This document shows, in pieces, positions 42,303 through 51,713 of a stretch of DNA of 51,969 nucleotides (the first letter of the stretch is position 1; each line of letters opens with the position of its first letter). Made by a program: the position numbers and the translations under genes. The stretch is from an uncultured Finegoldia sp. GTDB lineage: Bacteria; Bacillota; Clostridia; Tissierellales; Peptoniphilaceae. The notes under the pieces are model-generated. The model worked only from the letters and a program-made list of their open reading frames with translations. It was not told where the DNA came from and made no database searches. Location of the stretch: assembly GCF_900766215.1 (NCBI RefSeq), contig NZ_CAAFUQ010000027.1, positions 1-51,969 on the forward strand, in the 5' to 3' direction.

Positions 42303-43826
42303 ATGAAAAAGACTGCCATTATACTGATGATAATTACACTACTATCAAAAGTCTTAGGATTAGTAAGAGAAACTACATTGGCATATTTTTTCCCTACAAA
42401 TGGGCCGGTTGCCAATGCGTTTTTGGTTTCACAAATACTGCCGATTACAATAGTAAGTTTATTTTCAGCGGGAATTTCAACTTCTTTTATACCTATATAC
42501 AATAAAATAGTACACGAAAAGGGAAAGGAAGAAGGCGATATTTTTACATCAAATATCAACAATATAGTTGTTATTATAATATTAGCACTAATAATACTAC
42601 TTGAAATTTTTACACCTTCTGTAATTAGAATTTTCGCTCCAGGATTTACTGGATACACAAAGGAATTAACTATCAAATTCATGAGATTAACTTTATTGTC
42701 AATGATTCCGTCAATTATGTCATGTGTATTCAAAGGATACTTGAATGCGAATAATCATTTTGTAGTTCAAAACCTACAAGGTTTTATAATGAATTTCTTC
42801 ATTATACTTGCTCTTGTAATTTCCAATAAGTACGATAATAATATGATAGTTGGAATTGGTTTGTTATTGGGAAATGCGCTCCAATATTTACCTTACATAT
42901 TTATAACGAAAAGAAAGAATTTTAAATATCATAAGATTTTAGATTTTTCAGATAAAAATGTAAAGATGATTGTTCTTTTATCAATTCCGATAATTTTGGG
43001 AGTATCGGTAAATCAAATCAATGTTATGGTAGATAAGTCGATAGCATCTACAGTTTCAGCTAATGGTATTCCAATTCTAAATTATGCATCGAGGCTTATT
43101 GAATTTGTAACGGGAATTGTTATAGCAAATATTTCTGTAATTGTGTATCCAGAATTGTCTAGAAATTTTATTGCTAATGATTTGAATAAAATGAAAGATA
43201 GCATAATGAAATCAATGTCTATGATTTGTATTTTAGTAATCCCGGCGACAATTGGACTTTTGGTATTATCCTATCCTATTACTAAGATGCTGTTCTTTAG
43301 GGGAGCTTTCACAATGAATGATGTTGCTATGACATCAGTTTGTATGTTCTTCTACGCTTTGGGAATAATAGGAACTGCCATCAGAGATATCTTGTCGAAA
43401 TCATTTTATGCTATGAATGATACAAAAACTCCTACAATTAATTCTGTTATTATGGTTGCTATAAATATCATAGGAAATATTATTTTATCCAGAGTTTTTG
43501 GATTGGTAGGATTAGCAGTAGCAACAAGTTTTGCAAATCTAATTGGAGCAATTATGATAATAATGAGATTACACAAAAAAATTGGGGATTTTAGTTCTAC
43601 AAAATCATCTTTTGTAAATATTTTTAAGATGTTGATTTCATCGTTAATAATGGGAGCATTAGCTTATATTACATTTAAAACTACAAATATGAAATTTTCA
43701 AATACATTATCATTAATGATGTCTATAATTGTTGCAGGAATTAGTTATTTAACTTGTATTTTAATTTTTAAGGTCGATGAACTAAACGAAATTATCGCTT
43801 TTTATAAAAACAGAAGAAAAAAATAG
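42303..43826 (+). CDS. murJ: Lipid II flippase MurJ (MviN)
   Basis: This 507-residue MOP-superfamily flippase moves lipid II to the outer face of the membrane for peptidoglycan synthesis. About 14 membrane segments are visible. The N-terminal LLSKVLGLVRETTLAYFFP is the family start, with the essential Arg region. LFRGAFTMNDV and FYAMNDTKTPTINS are typical of MurJ. CAGGAG lies seven bases before the ATG. Confidence 0.94.
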   Translation: MKKTAIILMIITLLSKVLGLVRETTLAYFFPTNGPVANAFLVSQILPITIVSLFSAGISTSFIPIYNKIVHEKGKEEGDIFTSNINNIVVIIILALIILLEIFTPSVIRIFAPGFTGYTKELTIKFMRLTLLSMIPSIMSCVFKGYLNANNHFVVQNLQGFIMNFFIILALVISNKYDNNMIVGIGLLLGNALQYLPYIFITKRKNFKYHKILDFSDKNVKMIVLLSIPIILGVSVNQINVMVDKSIASTVSANGIPILNYASRLIEFVTGIVIANISVIVYPELSRNFIANDLNKMKDSIMKSMSMICILVIPATIGLLVLSYPITKMLFFRGAFTMNDVAMTSVCMFFYALGIIGTAIRDILSKSFYAMNDTKTPTINSVIMVAINIIGNIILSRVFGLVGLAVATSFANLIGAIMIIMRLHKKIGDFSSTKSSFVNIFKMLISSLIMGALAYITFKTTNMKFSNTLSLMMSIIVAGISYLTCILIFKVDELNEIIAFYKNRRKK

Positions 43827-43831
43827 ATGGT

Positions 43832-43860
43832 TTGACAATTGAAAGTTTTTTGAATATAAT
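43832..43860 (+). promoter_or_regulatory. Consensus promoter of the aspS T-box leader
   Basis: A perfect TTGACA (43832-43837) and perfect TATAAT (43855-43860) are separated by 17 bp. Confidence 0.92.
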
Positions 43861-43866
43861 TTTGTT

Positions 43867-44064
43867 ATAAAGACAAAGATAAAAAGAGCGCATTATGATT
43901 GATTTTCAGAGAGATAAGGGTTGGTGTGACTTATTATTCATAGTAATTGCAGACATTTTTGAGTCGAATTTTCCGCTTGATAGCGTTATAAATTAAAGTG
44001 AGGTTTACCTAATTAGGGTGGTACCGCGATTTAACTCGTCCCTTATCATAAGGACGGGTTTTTT
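43867..44064 (+). promoter_or_regulatory. T-box riboswitch, aspartate specific
   Basis: Stem I has AGAGAG and ATAAG/CTTAT pairing. The likely specifier is GAC (Asp) at 43952-43954. The T-box AGGGTGGTACCGCGA is at 44015-44029. The terminator pairs 44035-44041 with 44052-44058 and ends in T residues. The bulge reads TGGT, which would give only a wobble pair with the G73 usual in tRNA-Asp. Confidence 0.9.
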
Positions 44065-44083
44065 ATATTTTAGGAGGTTTTTT

Positions 44084-45850
44084 ATGAATAGTATGGGAAA
44101 TCTTAGACGTACTCACATGTGTGGGGAGTTGAGATTAAGTGATGTTAACAAAGAAGTCATTCTTATGGGATGGGTTCAAAAAGAAAGAAATTTAGGATCT
44201 CTTATCTTTATAGATTTGAGAGATAACACAGGAATAACTCAAATAGCTATAAAGGATGATAACAAAGAGATTTTCGATAAAGCAAAAGATGTTAAAAGCG
44301 AATATGTTTTATGTGTAAAAGGTGATGTTAGAGAAAGAGAATCAAAAAACAATAACATTCCTACTGGAGAAATTGAAGTTATAGCTAATGAACTAATTGT
44401 TTTAGATACAGCGAATGTTCCTCCAATTTACATTAAAGATGATGATAATGCTCAAGAAGCTGTTAGGTTAAAGTACAGATATTTGGATTTAAGAAAACCT
44501 AAATTACAAAATAATTTAAAATTAAGAGCCAAAACTAATAAATTAATTCGTGATTATTTAGATGAAAATGGATTTTATGAAATTGAAACTCCATTTTTAG
44601 GAAAGCCAACTCCAGAAGGAGCTAGAGATTATTTGGTTGCAAGTAGAGTAAATGAACACAGTTTCTACGCACTGCCACAATCACCACAGTTAATGAAGCA
44701 ACTTCTTATGATTAGTGGAATGGACAGATACTACCAAATCGTTAAATGTTTCAGAGATGAAGATTTGAGAGCGAATAGACAACCGGAATTCACTCAAGTG
44801 GATATGGAAATGAGTTTTGTTGATCAAGAAGATGTAATGACATTGAATGAAGGCTTGATTAAAAAACTTTTCAAAGAAATTAGAGGAATTGATATTCCAA
44901 CTCCTATTAAGAGAATGACTTACGCAGAAGCTATGGAAAGATATGGATGCGACAAGCCAGATTTGAGATTTGGATTTGAATTGAAAAATATCACTGAATT
45001 AGTAAAAGATTCAGAATTCAAAGTATTCTCAAGTTGTAATGATAAAAATAAGAGCGTTAGATGTATCAATATTGGTAATTATGAAAGTGAATACTCACGT
45101 AAAAAAATTGACAAATTAGAAAAATTTGTAAAAGAATACGGTGCTAAAGGTTTAAGTTGGATAAGAGTTCACGATGGAGAAATTCAATCTTCAATTAAAA
45201 AATTCTTATCTGATGAAGAAATGAATTCGATAATTGAATCTACAAAAGAAGACGAAAATGCATTGATATTTATACTAGCAGACAAAAATGATGTCGTATT
45301 TAATGGATTAAGTGCATTAAGAAACAAAATTGCAAGAGATATGAATTTGGTTGACAATGATACATTCGAATTTGTTTGGATAGTTGATTTCCCATTATTT
45401 GAATTCGACGAAGAAGAAAACAGGTTTGTAGCAATGCATCACCCATTTACAATGCCAAAAGAAGAAGACATTCAATATTTGTTAACTGACAAGGAAAAAG
45501 TAAGAGCTAAAGCTTACGATATTGTATGTAATGGAGATGAAATTGGTGGAGGCTCTATAAGAATTAACAATTCTGATTTACAAAAGAAAATGTTCGAAGC
45601 ATTAGAATTAACTGAAGAAATGATTGAAAACAAATTTGGTTTCTTTGTAGAAGCTTTTAACTATGGAACACCTCCACATGGTGGATTAGCGTATGGTATG
45701 GATCGACTTATGATGTTATTAGTTGGAACTGATAATATCAAAGATGTTATAGCATTCCCTAAAACACAATCTGCTACAGATTTATTAACTGGTGCTCCAT
45801 CAAATGTTGACGAGAAACAACTTAAAGAAATTCACATCAAATTAGATTAG
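44084..45850 (+). CDS. aspS: Aspartyl-tRNA synthetase
   Basis: This 588-residue bacterial-type class II enzyme charges tRNA-Asp. The N-terminal OB domain is followed by YRYLDLRKP, TPEGARDYLV, FRDEDLRANRQPEFTQVD (motif 2), an inserted GAD domain, and the C-terminal motif 3 HGGLAYGMDRLMMLL. The ATG at 44084 follows TAGGAGG. An earlier in-frame start lies inside the T-box and is not credible. It ends one base before tcdA. Whether it also mischarges tRNA-Asn cannot be told here. Confidence 0.96.
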   Translation: MNSMGNLRRTHMCGELRLSDVNKEVILMGWVQKERNLGSLIFIDLRDNTGITQIAIKDDNKEIFDKAKDVKSEYVLCVKGDVRERESKNNNIPTGEIEVIANELIVLDTANVPPIYIKDDDNAQEAVRLKYRYLDLRKPKLQNNLKLRAKTNKLIRDYLDENGFYEIETPFLGKPTPEGARDYLVASRVNEHSFYALPQSPQLMKQLLMISGMDRYYQIVKCFRDEDLRANRQPEFTQVDMEMSFVDQEDVMTLNEGLIKKLFKEIRGIDIPTPIKRMTYAEAMERYGCDKPDLRFGFELKNITELVKDSEFKVFSSCNDKNKSVRCINIGNYESEYSRKKIDKLEKFVKEYGAKGLSWIRVHDGEIQSSIKKFLSDEEMNSIIESTKEDENALIFILADKNDVVFNGLSALRNKIARDMNLVDNDTFEFVWIVDFPLFEFDEEENRFVAMHHPFTMPKEEDIQYLLTDKEKVRAKAYDIVCNGDEIGGGSIRINNSDLQKKMFEALELTEEMIENKFGFFVEAFNYGTPPHGGLAYGMDRLMMLLVGTDNIKDVIAFPKTQSATDLLTGAPSNVDEKQLKEIHIKLD

Positions 45851-45851
45851 T

Positions 45852-46544
45852 ATGGATAAAAGATTTGAAAGAACAAAACTTCTAATAGGCGAAAATGACC
45901 TAGAAAATATCATCAACTCCAAAGTAGCTGTTATTGGCTGCGGTGGAGTTGGAGGTTTTGTAATAGAAGCTTTGGCTAGATGTGGAGTAGGAACATTAGC
46001 AATAGTAGATTATGATACTATCGATATAACAAACATCAATCGCCAAATTATAGCTTTGGAAGATACTGTTGGAAATTATAAGGTAGATGAATTTGAAAAA
46101 AGAATTCACAGAATTAATCCGAATTGCAAAGTTATTAAATTTAGGGAAAAGTTTGATAATTCTACTGTTGATTTATTTAATCTTAAAGATTATAATTATG
46201 TTATAGACGCTATTGATTTAATATCAGCGAAGCTAGATTTGGCTGAGTATTGTTATAAAAACGATATTAAGTTGATAAGTTCTATGGGTGCGGGATCGAA
46301 ACTAAATCCTTTTCTTTTTAGAATTACGGATATTAAAAAGACCCACACTTGTCCAATGGCTAAAGTAATGAGAAAAGAGCTAAAAAGAAGAAACGTTGAC
46401 AAACTTACATGCATTTGGTCTGATGAACAAAGGTCAGGAGAAGTTCTATCTTCAAATGGAAGAAATGCTCCGGCAAGTATAAGCTTTGTACCTTCATGTG
46501 TCGGACTTATGATTGCATCTTATGTTATTAAAGAATTGAGGTAA
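45852..46544 (+). CDS. tcdA: tRNA threonylcarbamoyladenosine dehydratase (ThiF/MoeB family)
   Basis: This 230-residue E1-like enzyme cyclises the t6A modification at tRNA position 37. The ATP site VIGCGGVGGFVIEALARCG, DITNINRQI, and the HTCPMAKVMRKELKRR region are like TcdA/CsdL. The length matches the short form. The start lies one base after the aspS stop, so expression depends on the Asp T-box. Other ThiF relatives are possible, but the pattern favours TcdA. Confidence 0.88.
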   Translation: MDKRFERTKLLIGENDLENIINSKVAVIGCGGVGGFVIEALARCGVGTLAIVDYDTIDITNINRQIIALEDTVGNYKVDEFEKRIHRINPNCKVIKFREKFDNSTVDLFNLKDYNYVIDAIDLISAKLDLAEYCYKNDIKLISSMGAGSKLNPFLFRITDIKKTHTCPMAKVMRKELKRRNVDKLTCIWSDEQRSGEVLSSNGRNAPASISFVPSCVGLMIASYVIKELR

Positions 46545-46548
46545 TTTT

Positions 46549-46977
46549 TTGGCAAAAGAAGGAATGGTTATAAAAACTGAATCCACAAAAGCATCTGTTC
46601 TAATTACTAGAAAAGGAGCTTGTGGTGGTGAAGGTTGTAGCAAATGTTCAGGTTGTGAACATCAAACGCAAGTTATAGAATGTGCAAACTATATAAGTGC
46701 TAAGGTAGGAGATAGAGTGCAAATTTCAGGTGACGATTCTTCAATGCTTAAATATACAGCATTGTTGTATTTAGTGCCTTTAGCATTTTTCCTAATTGCT
46801 CTTATATCATCATATTCTATTTTGGAAAATAAAATAGGAAATTTTGAATTAGCATCTTTTGGTATAGGACTTGTAGGATTATTAATTGGCTATATAATTG
46901 TAAAATTTATAGATAAAAAATTTGTTGATAAGGACCTAGTTCATATCACGAAAATAATTGGAGGTTTGTATGAATAA
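46549..46977 (+). CDS. RseC/MucC-family membrane protein, TTG start
   Basis: The 142-residue product has an N-terminal cysteine motif CX4CX2CX2C (25, 30, 33, 36), a small beta domain, two membrane helices (about 72-92 and 101-123) and a short tail. In Proteobacteria, RseC works with the SoxR-reducing and sigma-E systems. In Firmicutes it often lies alone and its role is unclear. A TTG at 46549 with GAGGT upstream is the best start. The next ATG (codon 6) lacks spacing from a ribosome binding site. The glyA start lies inside its last codons. Confidence 0.85.
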   Translation: MAKEGMVIKTESTKASVLITRKGACGGEGCSKCSGCEHQTQVIECANYISAKVGDRVQISGDDSSMLKYTALLYLVPLAFFLIALISSYSILENKIGNFELASFGIGLVGLLIGYIIVKFIDKKFVDKDLVHITKIIGGLYE

Positions 46978-48208
46978 TTGTAGACAAAATTTAGAAAATT
47001 TTGACCCAGAGGTTTTTGGTCATCTAAATGATGAAATCAAAAGACAAGAAGAACATATCGAATTGATAGCCTCAGAAAACTTTGTTTCAAAAGCAGTACT
47101 TGAAACTATGGGTACTGAATTAACAAACAAGTACGCTGAAGGTTATCCTGGAAAAAGATATTATGGCGGTTGTGAACATGTTGATAAAATAGAACAATTA
47201 GCTATAGATAGATTAAAAGAATTATTTAATGCAGATCATGCTAACGTTCAACCTCACTGTGGAGCAAATGCTAATATTGCTGTTTATGTAGCGGTTTTAA
47301 AACCTGGTGATACAGTATTAGGCATGAGATTAACAGAAGGTGGACACTTAACTCATGGATCACCAGTAAATATGTCAGGTAAATTCTATAATTTCGTCGA
47401 CTATGGTGTAAACCCTGAAACTGAAACTATAGATTATGAAAACGTTCGTGAACTAGCCTTAAAACATAAACCAAAATTAATCGTTGCAGGGGCTTCTGCA
47501 TACCCAAGAGTTATAGACTTTAAAAAATTCAGAGAAATAGCAGATGAAGTTGGTGCTTATTTAATGGTTGATATGGCTCATATTGCTGGGTTAGTAGCTA
47601 CTGGAGATCATCCAAGTCCTGTACCTTATGCAGACTTTGTAACTACAACTACTCATAAAACATTAAGAGGCCCAAGAGGTGGAGCTATTCTTTGTAAAGA
47701 AGAACACAAAAAATTAATAGATAAATCAGTATTCCCTGGATTCCAAGGTGGTCCATTAGAACATATTATTGCAGCAAAAGCTGTATGTTTCAAAGAAGAC
47801 TTACAACCTGAATTTAAAGAATATACACATCAAATTTTAAAGAATGCTAAAGCAATGGAAAAAGTATTTTTAGATAATGATGTAAGATTAGTATCTGGTG
47901 GAACTGATAACCATTTATTACTAATCGACTGTAGAAGCTTTAATATGACAGGAAAAGAAGCTGAAGCTTTATTAAGCGAGGTAAATATTACAACTAATAA
48001 AAACACTATTCCAAATGATCCTGAAACACCATTTGTAACAAGTGGTATTAGAATTGGTACTCCAGCAATTACAACTAGAGGGTTGAAGGAAGAAGAAGCT
48101 TCTAAAGTAGCAGAATTTATGTTAGATGCATTAAAGAAACGTAGACCTGCTGAAGATATTAAAAAAGATGTTGTAGAATTGATGAATCAATTCCCAATAA
48201 ATAGATAA
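46970..48208 (+). CDS. glyA: Serine hydroxymethyltransferase
   Basis: This 412-residue PLP enzyme interconverts serine and glycine and charges tetrahydrofolate with one-carbon units. ELIASENFVSKAV, NKYAEGYPGKRYYGG, VDMAHIAGLVATG and the PLP-lysine motif TTTTHKTLRGPRGG are present. GGAGG lies seven bases before the ATG at 46970, within the end of the RseC-like gene, so the two are coupled. An ATG four codons upstream overlaps the site. A very strong terminator follows. Confidence 0.97.
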   Translation: MNNCRQNLENFDPEVFGHLNDEIKRQEEHIELIASENFVSKAVLETMGTELTNKYAEGYPGKRYYGGCEHVDKIEQLAIDRLKELFNADHANVQPHCGANANIAVYVAVLKPGDTVLGMRLTEGGHLTHGSPVNMSGKFYNFVDYGVNPETETIDYENVRELALKHKPKLIVAGASAYPRVIDFKKFREIADEVGAYLMVDMAHIAGLVATGDHPSPVPYADFVTTTTHKTLRGPRGGAILCKEEHKKLIDKSVFPGFQGGPLEHIIAAKAVCFKEDLQPEFKEYTHQILKNAKAMEKVFLDNDVRLVSGGTDNHLLLIDCRSFNMTGKEAEALLSEVNITTNKNTIPNDPETPFVTSGIRIGTPAITTRGLKEEEASKVAEFMLDALKKRRPAEDIKKDVVELMNQFPINR

Positions 48209-48213
48209 ATATT

Positions 48214-48256
48214 AAGCTAATACTAAATAAATGTTTAGTATTAGCTTTATTTTTTT
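48214..48256 (+). terminator. glyA terminator
   Basis: A 14-bp perfect stem (48214-48227 with 48234-48247) with a six-base loop is followed by a T-rich tract. Confidence 0.9.
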
Positions 48257-48264
48257 ATGAAATA

Positions 48265-48294
48265 TTGTATAATTGAAGCATTTTATGGTATCAT
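48265..48294 (+). promoter_or_regulatory. Possible der promoter
   Basis: TTGTAT (48265-48270) and TATCAT (48289-48294) are 18 bp apart. TTGAAG with TTATAG, slightly downstream, is an alternative. Confidence 0.35.
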
Positions 48295-48317
48295 TTATAG
48301 AGAAATGAGGTGATAAC

Positions 48318-49634
48318 ATGGCAAAACCAGTTGTTGCTATTGTAGGAAGAGCTAATGTGGGAAAATCCACATTATTCAATAAATTAATAAAAAAAAGAAT
48401 TGCCATAACTCAAGATGATCCCGGTGTTACAAGAGATAGATTGTACATGGAAGCAGAGTGGCAAAATAAATATTTTACAGTTGTAGATACGGGCGGTTTG
48501 GAACCAAAAAGCAATGAAATCATAACTAAGAATATAAAAAAACAAACAGAATTAGCTATAGAAACTGCTGATGTAATTTTATTTATGGTTGATGGAAAAC
48601 AAGGTATTACTCCTATTGATATGGAAGTTGCCGATATGCTTAGAAGAACTAAAAAGAGCGTAATTTTGGTTGTAAATAAAATTGACCATATAAAACAACA
48701 AGATAATGTATATGATTTTTATAATCTTGGATTTTACGAAATATTTCCTATAAGTGCTTCAAATTCTATGGGACTTGGAGATTTATTAGAAGCAATAGTA
48801 TCAAAATTTGATGATAATTCAGATACAGAATCTGAGGAAGATATAACAAAAGTTTGTTTGATTGGTAAGCCAAATGTAGGTAAGAGTTCTCTGATTAATA
48901 ATTTATTAAACGAAGAGAGAATGATAGTTACAGATATTGCTGGAACTACAAGAGATGCCATAGACTCGAAAATTAATTATAAAGGTAATGAGTATATATT
49001 TATAGATACAGCAGGTCTTAGAAAGAGAAAAAAAATCGATACAGAAGTTGAAAGATATTCTGTTGTAAGGACTTTATCAGCTATCGATAGATCAGATATT
49101 TGCGTATTGATGATTGATGCTACCGAAGGAGTTAGCGAACAAGATACTAAAATATTGGGATACGCACATGACCAAGGTAAAGCAATGATAATTCTTGTAA
49201 ATAAATGGGACCTTGTTGAGAAAGAAACAAACACAATGAATGATTTCAAAAAAGAAATCAGAACGAAATTGGGATTTGTTATGTATGTTCCAATTGTATT
49301 TATTAGTGTTAAAGAGAATAAAAGAATAGATACTTTGTTTACTGAAATCGAGAAAGTTGACAATAATTATTCAATGAGAATAAGCACAGGTGTACTAAAT
49401 GATGTAATTTCAAAAGCTGTGCTATTAAATCCACCTCCATCAGATAAAGGTGTGAGATTAAAAATATTTTATATTACGCAAATAGAAGCTAGACCACCAA
49501 AATTTTTAGTTTTCATAAATAGAAATGATTTGATGCATTTCTCATATCAAAGATATATAGAAAATCAACTTAGGGAAAACTTTAGTTTTGAAGGAGTTCC
49601 TTTGCAATTTGAGTTTAAGACTAGGGGAAAATAG
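48318..49634 (+). CDS. der: Ribosome-assembly GTPase Der (EngA)
   Basis: This 438-residue protein has two tandem G domains and a C-terminal KH-like domain, and works in 50S subunit assembly. The first P-loop is GRANVGKST with NKID, and the second is GKPNVGKSS with NKWD. The C-terminal domain ends FEFKTRGK, as is typical. GAGGTGATA precedes the ATG. Its TAG overlaps the GTG of plsY. Confidence 0.97.
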   Translation: MAKPVVAIVGRANVGKSTLFNKLIKKRIAITQDDPGVTRDRLYMEAEWQNKYFTVVDTGGLEPKSNEIITKNIKKQTELAIETADVILFMVDGKQGITPIDMEVADMLRRTKKSVILVVNKIDHIKQQDNVYDFYNLGFYEIFPISASNSMGLGDLLEAIVSKFDDNSDTESEEDITKVCLIGKPNVGKSSLINNLLNEERMIVTDIAGTTRDAIDSKINYKGNEYIFIDTAGLRKRKKIDTEVERYSVVRTLSAIDRSDICVLMIDATEGVSEQDTKILGYAHDQGKAMIILVNKWDLVEKETNTMNDFKKEIRTKLGFVMYVPIVFISVKENKRIDTLFTEIEKVDNNYSMRISTGVLNDVISKAVLLNPPPSDKGVRLKIFYITQIEARPPKFLVFINRNDLMHFSYQRYIENQLRENFSFEGVPLQFEFKTRGK

Positions 49635-50230
49635 TGAATTATTTATGTTTAATAATACTTGGAATAATCTGTTATTTCATCGGTAATATAAGTGGATCTA
49701 TTGTCCTTTCAAAATTAATTTATAAACAAGATATAAGAAATTACGGAAGTAAAAATGCAGGAGCTACTAATGCTTTAAGAGTTTATGGAATTAAGGTTGG
49801 ATTGGCAACTTTTGTGATTGATTTTCTTAAAGGATATTTATGTGCTGCTCTGGGGTTTAAATTTTTTGGTAGTTTGGGTATACTAGTATGTGGGTTTTTA
49901 TGTGTATTAGGACATATATTACCAGTTATTTATAATTTTAAAGGTGGAAAGGGTATTGCAACGTCTTTTGGCGTTTTGTTATTCGCTCAACCTTTACAAA
50001 TTTTAATTTTATTAATTTTGTTTTTAATAGTTGTACTTATAACTAAATATGTTTCACTAGGAAGCATTTTGGGATGTATCTCAGCTGTTATATATGGATT
50101 AATTTACATCAAAAAAGACTTTTACATTGGTTTAGTTTATATTTTGCTTGGAATAATTTCATTATTTAAGCATAGAACAAATATAAATAGATTGATTCAT
50201 GGAAAAGAAAGTAAATTAGGTAAAAAATAG
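49634..50230 (+). CDS. plsY: Glycerol-3-phosphate acyltransferase PlsY, GTG start
   Basis: This 198-residue membrane enzyme transfers acyl from acyl-phosphate to glycerol-3-phosphate, using the product of PlsX. About five membrane segments are visible. SKNAGATNALRVYG and HILPVIYNFKGGKGIATSFG are the two main motifs. The GTG overlaps the der stop (TAGTG), with AGGGGA upstream. plsX lies about 1.6 kb downstream on the same strand. Confidence 0.95.
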   Translation: MNYLCLIILGIICYFIGNISGSIVLSKLIYKQDIRNYGSKNAGATNALRVYGIKVGLATFVIDFLKGYLCAALGFKFFGSLGILVCGFLCVLGHILPVIYNFKGGKGIATSFGVLLFAQPLQILILLILFLIVVLITKYVSLGSILGCISAVIYGLIYIKKDFYIGLVYILLGIISLFKHRTNINRLIHGKESKLGKK

Positions 50231-50239
50231 GAGGAAAAA

Positions 50240-51421
50240 ATGAAAGTATTAGTAATTAACTGTGGTAGTTCTTCATTAAAATATCAATTATTTGATATGA
50301 CTGATGAAAGTGTATTATGTAAGGGATTAGTAGAAAGAATCGGGATCGAAGGTTCTAAATTAACTCATAAAGTTAATGGAGAAAAATTAGTAGTTGAAGA
50401 ACCAATGAAAGATCATACAGAAGCAATTAATCATGTTTTTGATGCTCTATTAGACGAAAAATATGGAGTTATTAAGAGCTTAGATGAAGTATCTGCTATT
50501 GGTCATAGAGTATTACACGGTGGAGATAAATTAACTGAATCTTGCGTTATAGACGACAAGGTTAAAGACAAGATTAGAGAATTTATTAAATTTGGACCAC
50601 TTCACAACCCAGCTAACTTAATGGGAATTGAAGCTTGTGAAAAATTAGCTCCAGGAAAGAAAAACATTGCTGTATTCGATACTGCTTTTCACCAAACAAT
50701 GCCAGCTAAAACTTATATGTACGCTATTCCATACGAATACTATGAAGATTACAGATTAAGAAAATTTGGTTTCCACGGAACTAGCCATAGATACATTACT
50801 TTAAGAACTCAACAATTATTAGGTAAAGATGATATTAATATTATTACAGTTCATTTGGGTAATGGTTCATCTATAGCAGCTGTTAAAAATGGAAAATGCT
50901 ATGACACATCAATGGGACTTACTCCATTAGAAGGACTTTTAATGGGAACTAGAAGTGGTGATTTGGATCCAACTGTTATGACATTCTTAATGAATGAAAA
51001 AGGATACTCAGCTGACGAAATGAACCAAATCTTAAACAAAAAATCTGGTGTATTGGGAGTTTCAGGAATTAGTTCTGACTTTAGAGACTTAGAAGAAGAA
51101 GCTGAAAAAGGAAATGATAGAGCTCAATTAGCACTAGATATGTTCATTGAAAGAGTTAAGAGATATATCGGTGGATACATGGCAGAATTAGGTCATGTTG
51201 ACGCAATCTGCTTTGCTGGTGGTATTGGCGAAAATTCATCTTCAATGAGAAAAGATATATTAGATACTTTTGAAGAACTAGGAGTTAAATTAGATCTTGA
51301 AAAGAATAATACTCGTGAAGAAGCTTTAATCTCAGCTGATGATTCAAAAGTTAAAGTTTACGTAGTTCCAACAAACGAAGAATTAATGATTGCTAGAGAC
51401 ACTTTGGATTTAGCAAAATAA
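50240..51421 (+). CDS. ackA: Acetate kinase
   Basis: This 393-residue enzyme makes ATP and acetate from acetyl phosphate, a main energy step in amino-acid fermenters. VLVINCGSSSLKYQLFD, FGFHGTSHRYI, VHLGNGSSIAAVKNGK and CFAGGIGENS are the signatures. GGAGGAAAAA precedes the ATG. A phosphotransacetylase gene is not adjacent. The gene is ten bases after plsY, so it may share a transcript with der and plsY. Confidence 0.97.
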   Translation: MKVLVINCGSSSLKYQLFDMTDESVLCKGLVERIGIEGSKLTHKVNGEKLVVEEPMKDHTEAINHVFDALLDEKYGVIKSLDEVSAIGHRVLHGGDKLTESCVIDDKVKDKIREFIKFGPLHNPANLMGIEACEKLAPGKKNIAVFDTAFHQTMPAKTYMYAIPYEYYEDYRLRKFGFHGTSHRYITLRTQQLLGKDDINIITVHLGNGSSIAAVKNGKCYDTSMGLTPLEGLLMGTRSGDLDPTVMTFLMNEKGYSADEMNQILNKKSGVLGVSGISSDFRDLEEEAEKGNDRAQLALDMFIERVKRYIGGYMAELGHVDAICFAGGIGENSSSMRKDILDTFEELGVKLDLEKNNTREEALISADDSKVKVYVVPTNEELMIARDTLDLAK

Positions 51422-51432
51422 TAATAAATTTA

Positions 51433-51461
51433 TTGACAACTTAACATTATTATATTATAAT
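51433..51461 (+). promoter_or_regulatory. Consensus promoter of rpmF
   Basis: A perfect TTGACA (51433-51438) and perfect TATAAT (51456-51461) are 17 bp apart. Confidence 0.92.
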
Positions 51462-51484
51462 TAACTACGTTGTTTGTATAAATT

Positions 51485-51504
51485 TTAAGGACTGAAGTCC
51501 TTAA
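51485..51504 (+). promoter_or_regulatory. Leader hairpin next to the rpmF ribosome binding site
   Basis: TTAAGGAC pairs with GTCCTTAA around a TGAA tetraloop. The right arm shares its last two bases with the AAGGAGG ribosome binding site (51503-51509). It could modulate translation of L32 or stabilise the mRNA. Confidence 0.5.
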
Positions 51505-51515
51505 GGAGGTGTAGC

Positions 51516-51704
51516 ATGGCAGTACCAAAGAGAAAAACTTCTAAAACTAGAAGAGATAAAAGAAGAGCTTCTTCGTATAAATTACCAAGAGTTACTATAA
51601 CTACATGTCCTAATTGTGGATCTCCAAAATTACCTCACAGAGTATGTAAAGAATGTGGGTATTACGATGGAAAACAAGTTGTAGATAATTCAGAACAAAA
51701 CTAA
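51516..51704 (+). CDS. rpmF: Ribosomal protein L32, zinc-binding form
   Basis: The 62-residue protein starts MAVPKRKTSKTRRDKRRAS and has a CPNC...CKEC zinc ribbon, so it is the zinc-containing form. AAGGAGG precedes the ATG. It lies between ackA and plsX, as in many Firmicutes, but without the DUF177 gene that often sits directly upstream. A terminator separates it from plsX. Confidence 0.97.
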   Translation: MAVPKRKTSKTRRDKRRASSYKLPRVTITTCPNCGSPKLPHRVCKECGYYDGKQVVDNSEQN

Positions 51705-51713
51705 TTAAAAGAG

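Noticed and set aside
42245..42733. 162-residue minus-strand open frame over the murJ start
   Set aside because: It is antisense to murJ and its murJ ribosome binding site, has no ribosome binding site of its own, and resembles no known protein.
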